64,000 nucleotides of DNA from Skeletonema tropicum (taxonomy: Eukaryota > Bacillariophyta > Thalassiosirophyceae > Thalassiosirales > Thalassiosiraceae): positions 61,248-125,247 of the forward strand of contig JAWZXG010000038.1 of NCBI GenBank assembly GCA_037178625.1, given 5' to 3'. The notes below the pieces were generated by a model. That model did not search any database and was not told the DNA's origin. It was given only the letters and a program-made list of their open reading frames with translations. A program made the position numbers and the translations under genes. Numbering within the stretch: position 1 is the stretch's first letter; every line of letters starts with the position of its first letter. Of this stretch, positions 1 to 10,609 are shown in pieces.

Positions 1-799
1 GATGGATGAAGAGGTGAGTTGTTGATAGTGCCGTTGAACTTGGTCGTCTTTGATGTGCTGATTGTGGAGAGAAATGCTGACACTTTAGTCTTGGAAATCT
101 TTTCTCCTCATGAAGTAAGGAAATCACTCATGAACGCTTAGTCGAAGCAGTGGAGTTATCTCATAAATTACTGGGAGCAGAAACTGTCGTCCTAATGACG
201 ATACCATTCACAAATAATGTTCTAACTGTTGAAGATAAGAAATTAGTGAACCGTATCAATGCTGATATCCGTGTGGTATTGCACAAGAGTGGCACTTGAG
301 AAATAGCACGGGCGTGAAATACGTACTTGTTCAAGAGTACGGAACCTATCACAACCACGTTATTTGGAGCAATGCCAAGGATATCGGGTACAACGTATCG
401 GCTCCACTCAAAATGACGGATGAAATGTTTGATGCGGAAGGCCTAACTTTCCTCTACGATAGGCTGCAGATTAGTGGACAATGGAAACCAAGCATTGCAC
501 AAGTCTGCTCGGAGCAGAATTGGTTTGGAACTGAAAAAGAGAAATGCAATAGGAACTACTTAATCTTTGATGGAATGCACATTTGTCCAGAGACATTGGC
601 GACACGTTATGGAGTTGCCGTCGCATGCTTGATGGGATGCGTCTATAACCGCAATTTTAATCAGCAGCAGCACGATGAAATAAATCTTCGAGCATGCGAA
701 CGCGAGTGCAATGAGCAGTTCATGTCGGTGATGCCTGTGGATGAGTCTTGGATTGACTCAAATACTGAGCTTGCGTCGTTCGCTACGGCTACGTCGTGA
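1..799 (+). pseudogene. Broken SGNH-hydrolase-like gene, 3' part
   Basis: Two reading frames together encode the C-terminal half of a protein. The first is open at about 132-296 and includes the segment VLMTIPFTNNVLT. The second runs to the stop at 797-799 and holds EYGTYHNHVIW, then DGMHICPETL, then CLMGCVYN. Alignment of the two suggests a 1-nt shift near 265-277, because IAQEWHLRNSTGVKY reads through in the second frame while the first ends at TGA 297-299. The D-G-M-H block resembles the D-x-x-H catalytic block of SGNH/GDSL hydrolases, and I recall similar proteins from diatoms, but this is from memory. The 5' end lies outside the window. Only the last ~150 bp recur in the other duplicated units. 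An intron or sequencing error could also explain the frame change. Confidence 0.45.
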
Positions 800-2931
800 G
801 GGGCAATTACTGATACAATTGACAGGAGGTATGTTGCCTCTACTGTTCAACTCAAATCATCCACTCAACGAGAGACAGTCCTGGCTTGGATTTTGTAAAG
901 TTCTTGACTGATTAGGCGAATAAGAATGAAATGAAACGCCGTGTATGGACGGAGAGTGATAAATCTAAATCTCCAGGAAAGGATCATGCACTTGCTTTTT
1001 TGATGGGTGTTCTTCATACTACTGATTGTAATGCTTCGAATGACCCAAATCACACTCAATCCTCCCGACTCCCATTCGTGGTCCAATGACAATGAATCTT
1101 CCAACATTTGTTTCAATTTCAATACTCCCGAAATTTAATTTGTAACTCAGGACTCCGAGGAAGAAAGCAGACTTCTTTTGGCTCGAGCTTCCGAGGGAGA
1201 CAATATATATATCTCCCTACTGTCGCTCCAAACAATCTATACGGAACCCGAATCGTTCCAACTCTTGGCATACTACAAGCAAATGCCTTGAACGCCCTCA
1301 CTCTTGACTACAAGAATAGACATTCTCATTGCAACCCATTCGGGCAATCCGTGAGCACTTCTCACGGTTACAACCCATCTGGGCAAGCCGCGAATACTTC
1401 TCACAGTTACCCATCCGGGCAGGCTGTGAATCTTTCTCACGGTTGCAACCCACCTGGGCAAGCTGTGAACGCCAATGCCAATGGGACCCCTTCCACTCCT
1501 CATCCTCACGGTAACAACTCACATGAGCAAGCCATGAGCATCGTTACTCGCGATAACAACCCACCTTTGCAGCCGTGAGCATCGTTGCTTGTGGTAACAA
1601 CCCTCATAGGCAAGTCGCGACTGTGAACGTTGCCCCTCACGGTAGGTCACACATGAGCACGCTGTGAACGGCATGCCCCAGGGGAATGCCTGTCCATCGG
1701 AGAACGCTACCGCCTACTTTAGAGATGTGGCTATGAACTCAAATGTGATAGCTCTAGTTTACGAGGACAACTTTGCCTTTACAATCCTTGATCAAGATAA
1801 CATCTCGGTCGACCGGTTTATAAAGCATTTTGGCAGCGCTCGTTGCGATGCCTCTATTTTTGGCATTACTGAAAGCAATGTGCCTACTTTTGACAGCTCT
1901 CATTGCAAAGTTATCTTCGTTCAACACAAGGCTATCACCAAACCAAGCCAGTCGCATGCAATCTGGGCAATCGTACAAAGTGACTTCCAAATTGCGACAT
2001 TCTTGCTACAAGAGAAAGAATGCACTTCATTTCACTCAAAGCCAGACACTCGTCTGTGGGGATTCATTCGGATATTCAATTCTCTATCTATTCAGAATCA
2101 CTTGTCAATATCAAGTCTGCATGAAACAAGAGCTATCCTTTACTCGTTCAGTCCTCATGCTCATGCCAGTCATGGACAACGATAGCTTTGCACTCAAATC
2201 ATCTACTGACGTGCACATCAACAAAAGCATCAGTGGAAGTGTTAGTGTTAGCAACAAGCGCAATGGCAATGGCGGATAAGATATCCTTCTCGAGCCTATT
2301 TTCAGCAAGCAAGGGAGATCATATCATCAAGAACCAACTGGAAGCATTTACATCTGCAGCAATTGTATATAAAGACAAGAATCTTTCAATCGTATGTCAC
2401 CATTGGCCAACTAGCGAGAAAGGGAGTCCAAATCCAGCCTCAAACGTAGCTCTATTGAATGTCAACAATCGTATCGTCAAAGGTCCAGAAGAAAATATCT
2501 TCACAGAAGGCTCAATCAACAAGTACCTTCAGCGAATTCTCACGGCAACACAACCTGCCAAGTCTCGGCATAAATGTGCACAATGCAATCCGCCTCAATT
2601 CATTTTTGGCAGCGTTCAAAACGATACCACCTTCAGCGAGTGTTACAACATTCGCATCAACAGCGTTCAATGCAATGCTACATTTGCTCAATGCAACAAT
2701 CTCTGTTCAAACATCTCGATTCAATCATCAGCAAGCGAGGGAGCTCTTAGTCGAAAATTCATGAGTCACATATCTTCAAACGAGCAAACTACAAGGAAGC
2801 AAGTGCAAGTACAACAAATGCTTCAATTTCAATCATTCAAAATATCCTATTCGAGGGAGCCAGGATACAATATCATTTTTGTTCTCAGTGGCAATCAAAT
2901 AAATAAATACAAAGTTAATCAGATTAGATAT
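800..2931. other. Repeat-rich stretch without a recognisable gene
   Basis: Open frames occur on both strands (for example 1664-2185 +, 2188-2943 +), but none matches a family I know. The sequence shows degenerate internal repetition; for instance TTTTGGCAGCG recurs near 1830 and 2605. The equivalent stretches are 18664-20795 and 32280-34411. Overlapping frames in several phases and low-complexity composition suggest non-coding or decayed DNA. Confidence 0.6.
1320..1670. repeat. Degenerate 36-39 bp minisatellite
   Basis: Units of the form CAACCCATCTGGGCAAGC followed by a GTGAAC and TTCTCACGGTT block recur about eight times with growing divergence. Where translated on the plus strand they give an N-P-S-G-Q-A-V-N-T-S-H-G-Y-like repeat. 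Copies lie at about 19184-19534 and 32800-33150. Confidence 0.7.
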
Positions 2932-4111
2932 CTAGGATACTAACAGGGACCTGCTTCGGTACAACTGTACGGTCTTTTCTATTGCCGAATGGCTTTCCAG
3001 ACAGCAAGACGGGAAACTTCCCGTAGGAGTCAAGGACTCCTCTTAGACGCTGAAGCGTCTGAAACCAGGTGAGAGTGCTCCTGCGACACATAGTTGGGAC
3101 TAAATTCTTTCAGTCAGGGTGGTGCTGTTTCCGTTTCTTCCTCTTCGGCGGTGCATGGCGTCGAGTGGTAGCTAACAATGTGGCCTCCCCAAAAACTACG
3201 GACTCTGCTTTGCGTTTCTTATTCAATATAGTGAATGTGTCTGTTGCAATGGCGTGGGGTCCTGTGACCAAGATTTTCCCCCAAGTTTTGGGACCTCCCC
3301 GGGATTTGTCCTCGCCAATGCTACTATTCTGGCTCAGCAGATCCGTCTATCTCTATCTCCTTCCTCGTACACTGAGGAAGATTTCCAGCTGCTAGACACC
3401 CGGAGTAGGGTGGCCATGCTGTTATGGCTAGCGAGTACCAACAGGCCTGTACCACCTGCAGTACGGTCAATCCAATCGAGGCGGCGTCAACGCCCAACAC
3501 AGACACAGAGCAATGGGAGGAGCCTAAATGGACAATCTAAGATCAAACCTCTTCCAGCAAAGAAAGCTTCTCAGCCTCAGTAAAGCACTCAAAAGGCAAG
3601 GAGCGCGCAAAGTGACGTCGCAACAACAATCAAGCGGATTGAGCGTATTCATAAATTGTATCATCCGAATGTATCTCCACTGTCCGTGTGTCTGTGTTGA
3701 GGAAGTGACGCCAGATCCGTTTAGATGGGTTGATCCAATCTCCAAGCGGCTCCTTAAGAAACAACGATTTCTGTCAGTCAAACTTTGCAGGGATTTCTTC
3801 CACAATTTCCAATCAGCTTCCGTCGGATAAGTATTCCGTGCCAAATTCCAGTGCTGACCGCTGTTTCCCAAGGCGCCCTTCAGGTACAAGATTCGGTGCC
3901 ACCCTTTTCCTTTTACATGTGCGCCAACATGTGTGGCGATTGCGAATTCTCTGGCACAATAAAAGATGGTTATTTTGCGACCATGCACTGGTTCTTTCAA
4001 GATGCTGCTGCAACTGTTAGCTGCCCAGGTGGAAAGTTCTGCCGTGAAGAAGCTGGGAAGCTCGCTAAGGAGTACCATATGTAGGTAGGTTTGGGTTTGG
4101 ATATGTAGCAT
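2932..4111 (-). pseudogene. Decayed retroelement-like coding segment (U1)
   Basis: The minus strand encodes, from about 4111 downward, a frame including GWHRILYLKGALGNSGQHW and YPTEADWKLWKKSLQSL. After FLRSRL, near 3755, the sensible reading moves to another frame (LGDWINPSKRIWRHFLNT, then DDTIYEYAQSA and a stop). A 1-nt shift therefore breaks the gene. The D-W-x-L-W then L-G-D-W-I layout resembles a block I recall from stramenopile retroelement or hypothetical proteins; this is memory, not a search. A further open minus frame spans about 2932-3110. Plus-strand frames over the same DNA look like shadows. U1 also differs from the other units by 2 bp near 3229. Confidence 0.45.
2957..3060. other. 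Cluster of adjacent perfect hairpins
   Basis: Three 7-bp perfect stems with 2-3 nt loops lie almost end to end: ACGGGAA/TTCCCGT (3009-3024), AGGAGTC/GACTCCT (3025-3041) and AGACGCT/AGCGTCT (3045-3060). A shorter GTAC/GTAC stem precedes them (2959-2970). The cluster is unchanged in the other two units (about 20823-20924 and 34439-34540). A minus-strand reading frame also passes through it. Confidence 0.65.
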
Positions 4112-4735
4112 TTTCTAAGTGGTAGTTATCTAATTATGATGTCTGCAACAAATTCTCAAAGTAGTACAAGCTGTAGCTGTAGAATGACGACTTCCAATAC
4201 CCTTGCAGCTGTGTGAAAGGAAGGCACGCATCCATACAACACTAAGCAGGATACAACGTACGTTCTTTTGGATAGCCGAAAGGATTGCCCGACAGCAAGC
4301 CTTCTTCATGAATTGTGAGTTCTTCTTCAGAAAAATTGAAGACATACTATGGTCAGAATAGAACACAAGAGCATAATGTATAGCCTTACACAAGCTTTGT
4401 GGCTTTGGGCGGGAGTGATGTGCAACATCACAAGCAAAGAGTATTCTTCAAGGTGATCACTCACTTATCGATACCTACTCCAATTAATCTCGCAAGAGCA
4501 AGAGGGCTCAGTAAGAATAATTATGTTGAAAAGAGATTAAGACCAAGGCAGTTACTAGGGAAAGGACTTTAAATCTTCTAGACCTAGAGACTCTAAAGCA
4601 AAAGAGGTTACGTGACTAAGCTAAGAGCCCATGGTGGAGCTCTCTGCTGCCTTCTGGCAGAAACTAAAGATCAGTGTGGGATCTCAAGCGCTTCAAACAC
4701 AGACATTTCCAACACAGTTTCATGACAACGTTTTT

Positions 4736-6175
4736 TTACTGAATTGCCATCTTGAAGGAGTTGGTGTCGCCAGAGTATTTGATCGTCCAAATAGAACAAG
4801 CAATTGGCACAAGCAAGCTAGAAAGCGCATACAACTTCACCAAGATTTGAAAGACAGCTGCCTCCCATCCTCCGTTCCTTGCGTCAATGATGGGCCTGTC
4901 AGCCAAGACGGCAATTACGATAGCCTGATAAACGACGGTCAAAACTCCAAGGTACACAACATAGAAGCGAGCCACTCCTTTGGACACTCCGTACGGGATG
5001 TTATTCGTGACAATGTCATATTTAACCTATGAAAAGAGCCATCAAGTAAGTAATTGATCTTGTAGTACATGCGATGTAATCTTAATTACTCTGAGCAAAG
5101 GACTCACCTGCATAATAGCGATCACGACCAAGGCAGTCTGGAAAAGAGCATAGGGAATGTAGTGGCCAACAAAGCCCACCGCCTTAGGGTAGGTTTCCTG
5201 AGGGTCATTCACAAACCATAGGTGCGTGAGCTGAATGACAAGAACGGAGAAATAGGTCGCAGGGCGAGAAAACTGGTATAGTGCCTTGGCTTCGCTGTTC
5301 TGGGGATCATTCACGTACACAAGCTGGTTACGGTAGTGTGCGAGGATGAGGAAGATTGTCATAGGAAAGGAAAAGAGGGGCAAAAGAATGGCTCCAATCT
5401 CCTACATTGGCATTGCAAGGTGATATGAATATGAAGATAATGGTTTCAAGGATGTTAAAGTGAGAGTTTCAGAGGAGACTGGATCACAAACACTGTCCTA
5501 TATCTATTCTTACTCTTACCTTTGCTGGGTTGAAATCGATGTAGGAACATGTGTGGGGCAAACCAAATGTTTTCTTCGATTGACATTGACAACAACATAT
5601 TGAGTGAGACGATCTGTATAAGTACTATTAGAAAAAGGAAACAGAAACAGATACTTATAATCATAAGACGGAACTCACGAAAATCACTGTCTCCCTCATG
5701 TTGATATAAGGATGCTCTTGACCAAACAAGACAAATCCAGTACCAGTACCGCCAAGATTGCGCCCTTCTTCGCCCGTTGCTGTTGCAACTGCACCCCTCA
5801 ACGATGATAGAAACCTACCAGACTCATCGCCCTCTGGCTCTGGGAGGAAGGAAGTCACCTTGTCTGTAAGTGACGATAGAAGTGACCTTGATCCAATACC
5901 AAGTTCTTCATCCGGGTAGAAGACAAACTTGGAAGAGAAGACTTTCGCTGCAGCAAATAGTGCAGCAATTGCAATGAAAGCAACAAGACGGCTGTAATGC
6001 ACAAGAGGTTCAATGGAAGGTTAGTGTTTTGACCCAATCATTCTCATGAGACGAAAAGAAAGGCACAGCGGCATACAACAACTTACAACCACTCGATGCA
6101 AATGGTCTTGTCTAGCTCAATGGCTGGGGGCTGGTTCTTAGCCAGAAAAGTCTTCTTCTCCGAATCAGCTGGCAT
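4736..6175 (-). CDS. Multi-pass membrane protein M, copy 1 (5 exons)
   Basis: Five exons can be joined in frame: 6087-6175, 5679-5991, 5520-5613, 5108-5391 and 4736-5026. All introns are GT...AG (95, 65, 128 and 81 bp) and the total is 1071 nt, giving 356 residues from MPADSEKK to KMAIQ-stop. About seven hydrophobic segments are visible: one after exon 1 (RLVAFIAIAALFAAAKVF), one at the exon 2/3 junction, three in exon 4 and two in exon 5. A soluble, Ser/Gly-rich loop follows the first segment. I do not recognise the family. Exon 4's acceptor is taken at 5392 because the AG at TGTAG further upstream breaks the frame. Membrane location is inferred from hydrophobicity only. Confidence 0.8.
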
Positions 6176-7051
6176 GATGTGGGGTTTGGTCGTGGTCAAG
6201 GTGATTCTAATTCTAATTCACAAGCACAAGCTGTGGTTTGTTGCAGGATGCAGATGCAGGAATTATGATGGGTTTTGCCGCGCAAATTCCTCTCTCTTAG
6301 AGCATGGTCCTTTCAAGATGCTGCTGCAACTGTTAGCTGCCCAGGTGGAAAGTTCTGCCGTGAAGAAGCTGGGAAGCTCGCTAAGGAGTACCATATGTAG
6401 GTAGGTTTGGGTTTGGATATGTAGCATTTTCTAAGTGGTAGTTATCTAATTATGATGTCTGCAACAAATTCTCAAAGTAGTACAAGCTGTAGCTGTAGAA
6501 TGACGACTTCCAATACCCTTGCAGCTGTGTGAAAGGAAGGCACGCATCCATACAACACTAAGCAGGATACAACGTACGTTCTTTTGGATAGCCGAAAGGA
6601 TTGCCCGACAGCAAGCCTTCTTCATGAATTGTGAGTTCTTCTTCAGAAAAATTGAAGACATACTATGGTCAGAATAGAACACAAGAGCATAATGTATAGC
6701 CTTACACAAGCTTTGTGGCTTTGGGCGGGAGTGATGTGCAACATCACAAGCAAAGAGTATTCTTCAAGGTGATCACTCACTTATCGATATCTACTCCAAT
6801 TAATCTCGCAAGAGCAAGAGGGCTCAGTAAGAATAATTATGTTGAAAAGAGATTAAGACCAAGGCAGTTACTAGGGAAAGGACTTTAAATCTTCTAGACC
6901 TAGAGACTCTAAAGCAAAAGAGGTTACGTGACTAAGCTAAGAGCCCATGGTGGAGCTCTCTGCTGCCTTCTGGCAGAAACTAAAGATCAGTGTGGGATCT
7001 CAAGCGCCTCAAACACAGACATTTCCAACACAGTTTCATGACAACGTTTTT

Positions 7052-8491
7052 TTACTGAATTGCCATCTTGAAGGAGTTGGTGTCGCCAGAGTATTTGATC
7101 GTCCAAATAGAACAAGCAATTGGCACAAGCAAGCTAGAAAGCGCATACAACTTCACCAAGATTTGAAAGACAGCTGCCTCCCATCCTCCGTTCCTTGCGT
7201 CAATGATGGGCCTGTCAGCCAAGACGGCAATTACGATAGCCTGATAAACGACGGTCAAAACTCCAAGGTACACAACATAGAAGCGAGCCACTCCTTTGGA
7301 CACTCCGTACGGGATGTTATTCGTGACAATGTCATATTTAACCTATGAAAAGAGCCATCAAGTAAGTAATTGATCTTGTAGTACATGCGATGTAATCTTA
7401 ATTACTCTGAGCAAAGGACTCACCTGCATAATAGCGATCACGACCAAGGCAGTCTGGAAAAGAGCATAGGGAATGTAGTGGCCAACAAAGCCCACCGCCT
7501 TAGGGTAGGTTTCCTGAGGGTCATTCACAAACCATAGGTGCGTGAGCTGAATGACAAGAACGGAGAAATAGGTCGCAGGGCGAGAAAACTGGTATAGTGC
7601 CTTGGCTTCGCTGTTCTGGGGATCATTCACGTACACAAGCTGGTTACGGTAGTGTGCGAGGATGAGGAAGATTGTCATAGGAAAGGAAAAGAGGGGCAAA
7701 AGAATGGCTCCAATCTCCTACATTGGCATTGCAAGGTGATATGAATATGAAGATAATGGTTTCAAGGATGTTAAAGTGAGAGTTTCAGAGGAGACTGGAT
7801 CACAAACACTGTCCTATATCTATTCTTACTCTTACCTTTGCTGGGTTGAAATCGATGTAGGAACATGTGTGGGGCAAACCAAATGTTTTCTTCGATTGAC
7901 ATTGACAACAACATATTGAGTGAGACGATCTGTATAAGTACTATTAGAAAAAGGAAACAGAAACAGATACTTATAATCATAAGACGGAACTCACGAAAAT
8001 CACTGTCTCCCTCATGTTGATATAAGGATGCTCTTGACCAAACAAGACAAATCCAGTACCAGTACCGCCAAGATTGCGCCCTTCTTCGCCCGTTGCTGTT
8101 GCAACTGCACCCCTCAACGATGATAGAAACCTACCAGACTCATCGCCCTCTGGCTCTGGGAGGAAGGAAGTCACCTTGTCTGTAAGTGACGATAGAAGTG
8201 ACCTTGATCCAATACCAAGTTCTTCATCCGGGTAGAAGACAAACTTGGAAGAGAAGACTTTCGCTGCAGCAAATAGTGCAGCAATTGCAATGAAAGCAAC
8301 AAGACGGCTGTAATGCACAAGAGGTTCAATGGAAGGTTAGTGTTTTGACCCAATCATTCTCATGAGACGAAAAGAAAGGCACAGCGGCATACAACAACTT
8401 ACAACCACTCGATGCAAATGGTCTTGTCTAGCTCAATGGCTGGGGGCTGGTTCTTAGCCAGAAAAGTCTTCTTCTCCGAATCAGCTGGCAT
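7052..8491 (-). CDS. Multi-pass membrane protein M, copy 2 (5 exons)
   Basis: Tandem copy of the gene at 4736-6175, shifted by 2316 bp, with exons 8403-8491, 7995-8307, 7836-7929, 7424-7707 and 7052-7342. All splice sites and the reading frame are kept, and the predicted 356-residue protein is the same. Its upstream region differs from copy 1: block R starts only about 83 bp before the start codon, so its promoter is probably partly supplied by R. Function is unknown. Confidence 0.8.
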
Positions 8492-8574
8492 GATGTGGGG
8501 TTTGGTCGTGGTCAAGGTGATTCTAATTCTAATTCACAAGCACAAGCTGTGGTTTGTTGCAGGATGCAGATGCA

Positions 8575-9334
8575 ACTTTCAATGGCCATCAAAATCGGTG
8601 ATAATACTAGAGGTGTTCTCGATTGCAATGTTTTTGCTTGTCGAAAACAAAACTGAGGAGACTGCTTGCCGATTTTGAGGATCTTTGGATCCTGATTGAC
8701 GTGGTCTTCCACGGTGGAATTAGACGGACATGAGACAGTATTATGTATGACCGATGACTGCAGAAGCATTGGAACAGAGAACAATTGGGAATCCATCTCA
8801 ATTGGTACTCCCGAAGAAGTCAAAATGGTAAAGAAAGTGGCGCGACGAGGCGCAGGGGAAATGGGGGAAGGAGAGAGCCATTGAAAGCTCATCCGCTCCA
8901 TCCGCTACCTGCGATTTTCCATCGGGGCGGTGGAAAAACTCGTTGCGCGTCAGATTGCTACTTCACTGACAACTACACAAAAGATCTTAAGGACAGTCTG
9001 GGACAATTATGGAAAAGGGGACAGTCCAAGTTGCATGACAAATTGGGCTGTCTATACCATTAGAACTACTTTGGGATTAAGGTCCCAATCGTTCTGGCCC
9101 CAGCAGGCCGACCGCCACAAGGCAGGTTGAGTGCGTCTAGCATTATATAATGATGCTAGAGAAACCAAGCACAATCTTTTGTGATAGCTGCCATGAGGAA
9201 CAAGCTGACTTGCAAAAAGAAAAAAAAAATTGATGTTTTGAATCATACTGAGTCAAGACAAGTGGTATTCCATGTAATACATAGGTGTTAATATTAGCGA
9301 GATGTTGGTGGATAATCATCCAATGACCTTCGTT
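8575..9334. other. Left end of block R; retrotransposon 3' region
   Basis: Sequence between the M junction and the recombinase stop codon. It holds no gene I recognise. A plus-strand frame (8696-8884, then 8885-9130 after a TGA) and overlapping minus frames show no known domain. Notable are a near-palindrome at 9137-9159 (CTAGCAT...ATGCTAG) and an A-rich run near 9222-9231. It probably contains the 3' untranslated and terminal region of the minus-strand retrotransposon, whose exact end cannot be set because both R copies share the same flanks. The second copy is 24120-24879. Confidence 0.5.
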
Positions 9335-10609
9335 CTAATCCTCTTCGTCGTGAAGTTCAGAAGATTCATCGTGAGTACCACCTTCGGGGGTACCAATAGC
9401 CGAGATAATATTCTCTGCATTGGCTGAGAGCGCAGAGATGATTGCATTCGTGTTGGCAGAAAGCGCGTCACGGTGGGATTGCGATTGGTGCAACGTGTCA
9501 CGAAGATAGAGCCTGTAACTTTCACCTTGCCATCGTAGGCGTTGTTTAATGAAAGATGGAGGTTTGTTCGCTTGATCAAGAAGAACGCATGCCCAAACTC
9601 GAAGGGAGTGCGCCGAGTATTTTTGGCGCTCTTCAGCTGACATAGTAGGATTGACGTTGTCAATAGCCCTATGGATGAGGGTCTTCACCTTGTTTCCCGT
9701 GAGATACAGGGATGCTGTCGAGTTTTTTGCAACATAGACGCAGACAGGCGTGTCCAGGTTCGTCGGATCCAGACGAATCTTTCGCATGACGATTTGCAGT
9801 GCATTGTAGACAGGACAAACTTCCCTATGAGCTATTTCAACAGGTATTTTGAGTGATTGCCCATTTCTGCGATTCTTTTGGATACGCCAGGTAACTCTCA
9901 TGTAGTGTATCTGTGGGTAAAGGCTAATAATTTCATCGCTTGACCGGCGATGTAGGTGAATCTGAACGCCCGTCTTATCGTAGAATGTAAAGTCCGTCGC
10001 TATCCAAGCACGAACAATTTTGTTACCTGATCCCCAGGTGTGATACGTAATTTTCTTCATCTGTTTGTTGGCGTACTCTGACAGGCGAGGGCCGACGAAT
10101 CGTGAGAGACAAATCATATTAGCGACCAAATTATCAACTGAGTCTTGACCTGCTTGCTGCCCTAGACTAATAGCTTCTGCTGCTATGGCATCTGTGAGAG
10201 GCTCCCGCTGGAGCGCAACACTTTCTTCATCAGCGAGAGTCGCTATGGCAGCAGTGCTATCATTGTATTTATCGTCTGGAACATAAGGCAGAGGCATGCC
10301 CCGGAAGAAGAAGAGCTGATTTACTGCCTCGCCGTATCCTCTGAGAGTTGCAGAACGAACTGTCTGCTTATTGTTGTAGTTATTTCCGAGACGCACGTTT
10401 TGCAAGTACATTCCAAGTAACGTCTTATAAGAGGAAGCGGCGCCGACTGGATCAAGGACGTTGTGATGATTGCACCACGCTAAGTAGTGAGCCTGCCTAG
10501 ATCTTGTGGTTTGAAGCTCCTGAGCTCCTTTAGAGACGGACTTTGCCTGGTGGTTAATACTGTGTAGACGAGCGAGATCAGTCGTGAACTCGGTAACCAA
10601 AGTCGACAC
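9335..10609 (-). CDS. Tyrosine recombinase of YR retrotransposon, copy A
   Basis: A 424-residue tyrosine recombinase (integrase) that would insert circular element DNA. Likely catalytic residues: R175 in GPRLSEY, H334-x-x-R337 in YSAHSLRVW, W360 in RWQGES, and Y365 or Y368 as nucleophile. The C-terminus is acidic (DESSELHDEED). The frame begins at a GTG, not ATG; the first internal Met is residue 67, so expression probably needs splicing or frameshifting from pol. In the intact arrangement (copy B) it overlaps the pol end by about 130 bp in the -1 frame. The family context (RT, RNase H and YR together) is that of DIRS/Ngaro-type elements. The frame is identical to copy B. Confidence 0.85.
   Translation of the reverse strand: MSTLVTEFTTDLARLHSINHQAKSVSKGAQELQTTRSRQAHYLAWCNHHNVLDPVGAASSYKTLLGMYLQNVRLGNNYNNKQTVRSATLRGYGEAVNQLFFFRGMPLPYVPDDKYNDSTAAIATLADEESVALQREPLTDAIAAEAISLGQQAGQDSVDNLVANMICLSRFVGPRLSEYANKQMKKITYHTWGSGNKIVRAWIATDFTFYDKTGVQIHLHRRSSDEIISLYPQIHYMRVTWRIQKNRRNGQSLKIPVEIAHREVCPVYNALQIVMRKIRLDPTNLDTPVCVYVAKNSTASLYLTGNKVKTLIHRAIDNVNPTMSAEERQKYSAHSLRVWACVLLDQANKPPSFIKQRLRWQGESYRLYLRDTLHQSQSHRDALSANTNAIISALSANAENIISAIGTPEGGTHDESSELHDEED

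Larger units (their letters stand above)
3994..8574. repeat. 2316-bp tandem duplication of the M gene segment
   Basis: The sequence from 3994 (CTTTCAAGATGCTG) recurs from 6310 with an offset of exactly 2316 bp. The first copy ends in native right flank (CTCTCTTAGAG, about 6302) plus about 7 bp of filler (CATGGTC) before the second begins. The second runs into block R at 8575. The two copies differ by very few bases, for example 4690 T versus 7006 C. Confidence 0.92.

Noticed and set aside
1108..1578. 156-residue plus ORF with N-P-S-G-Q-A repeats
   Set aside because: The repeats come from a minisatellite that is open in several frames on both strands, and no gene context supports translation.
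4130..4393. 87-residue minus ORF (also at 6446-6709 and 21994-22257)
   Set aside because: It is disrupted in U3 by a small insertion, shows no known domain and lies in the 3' flank of gene M.
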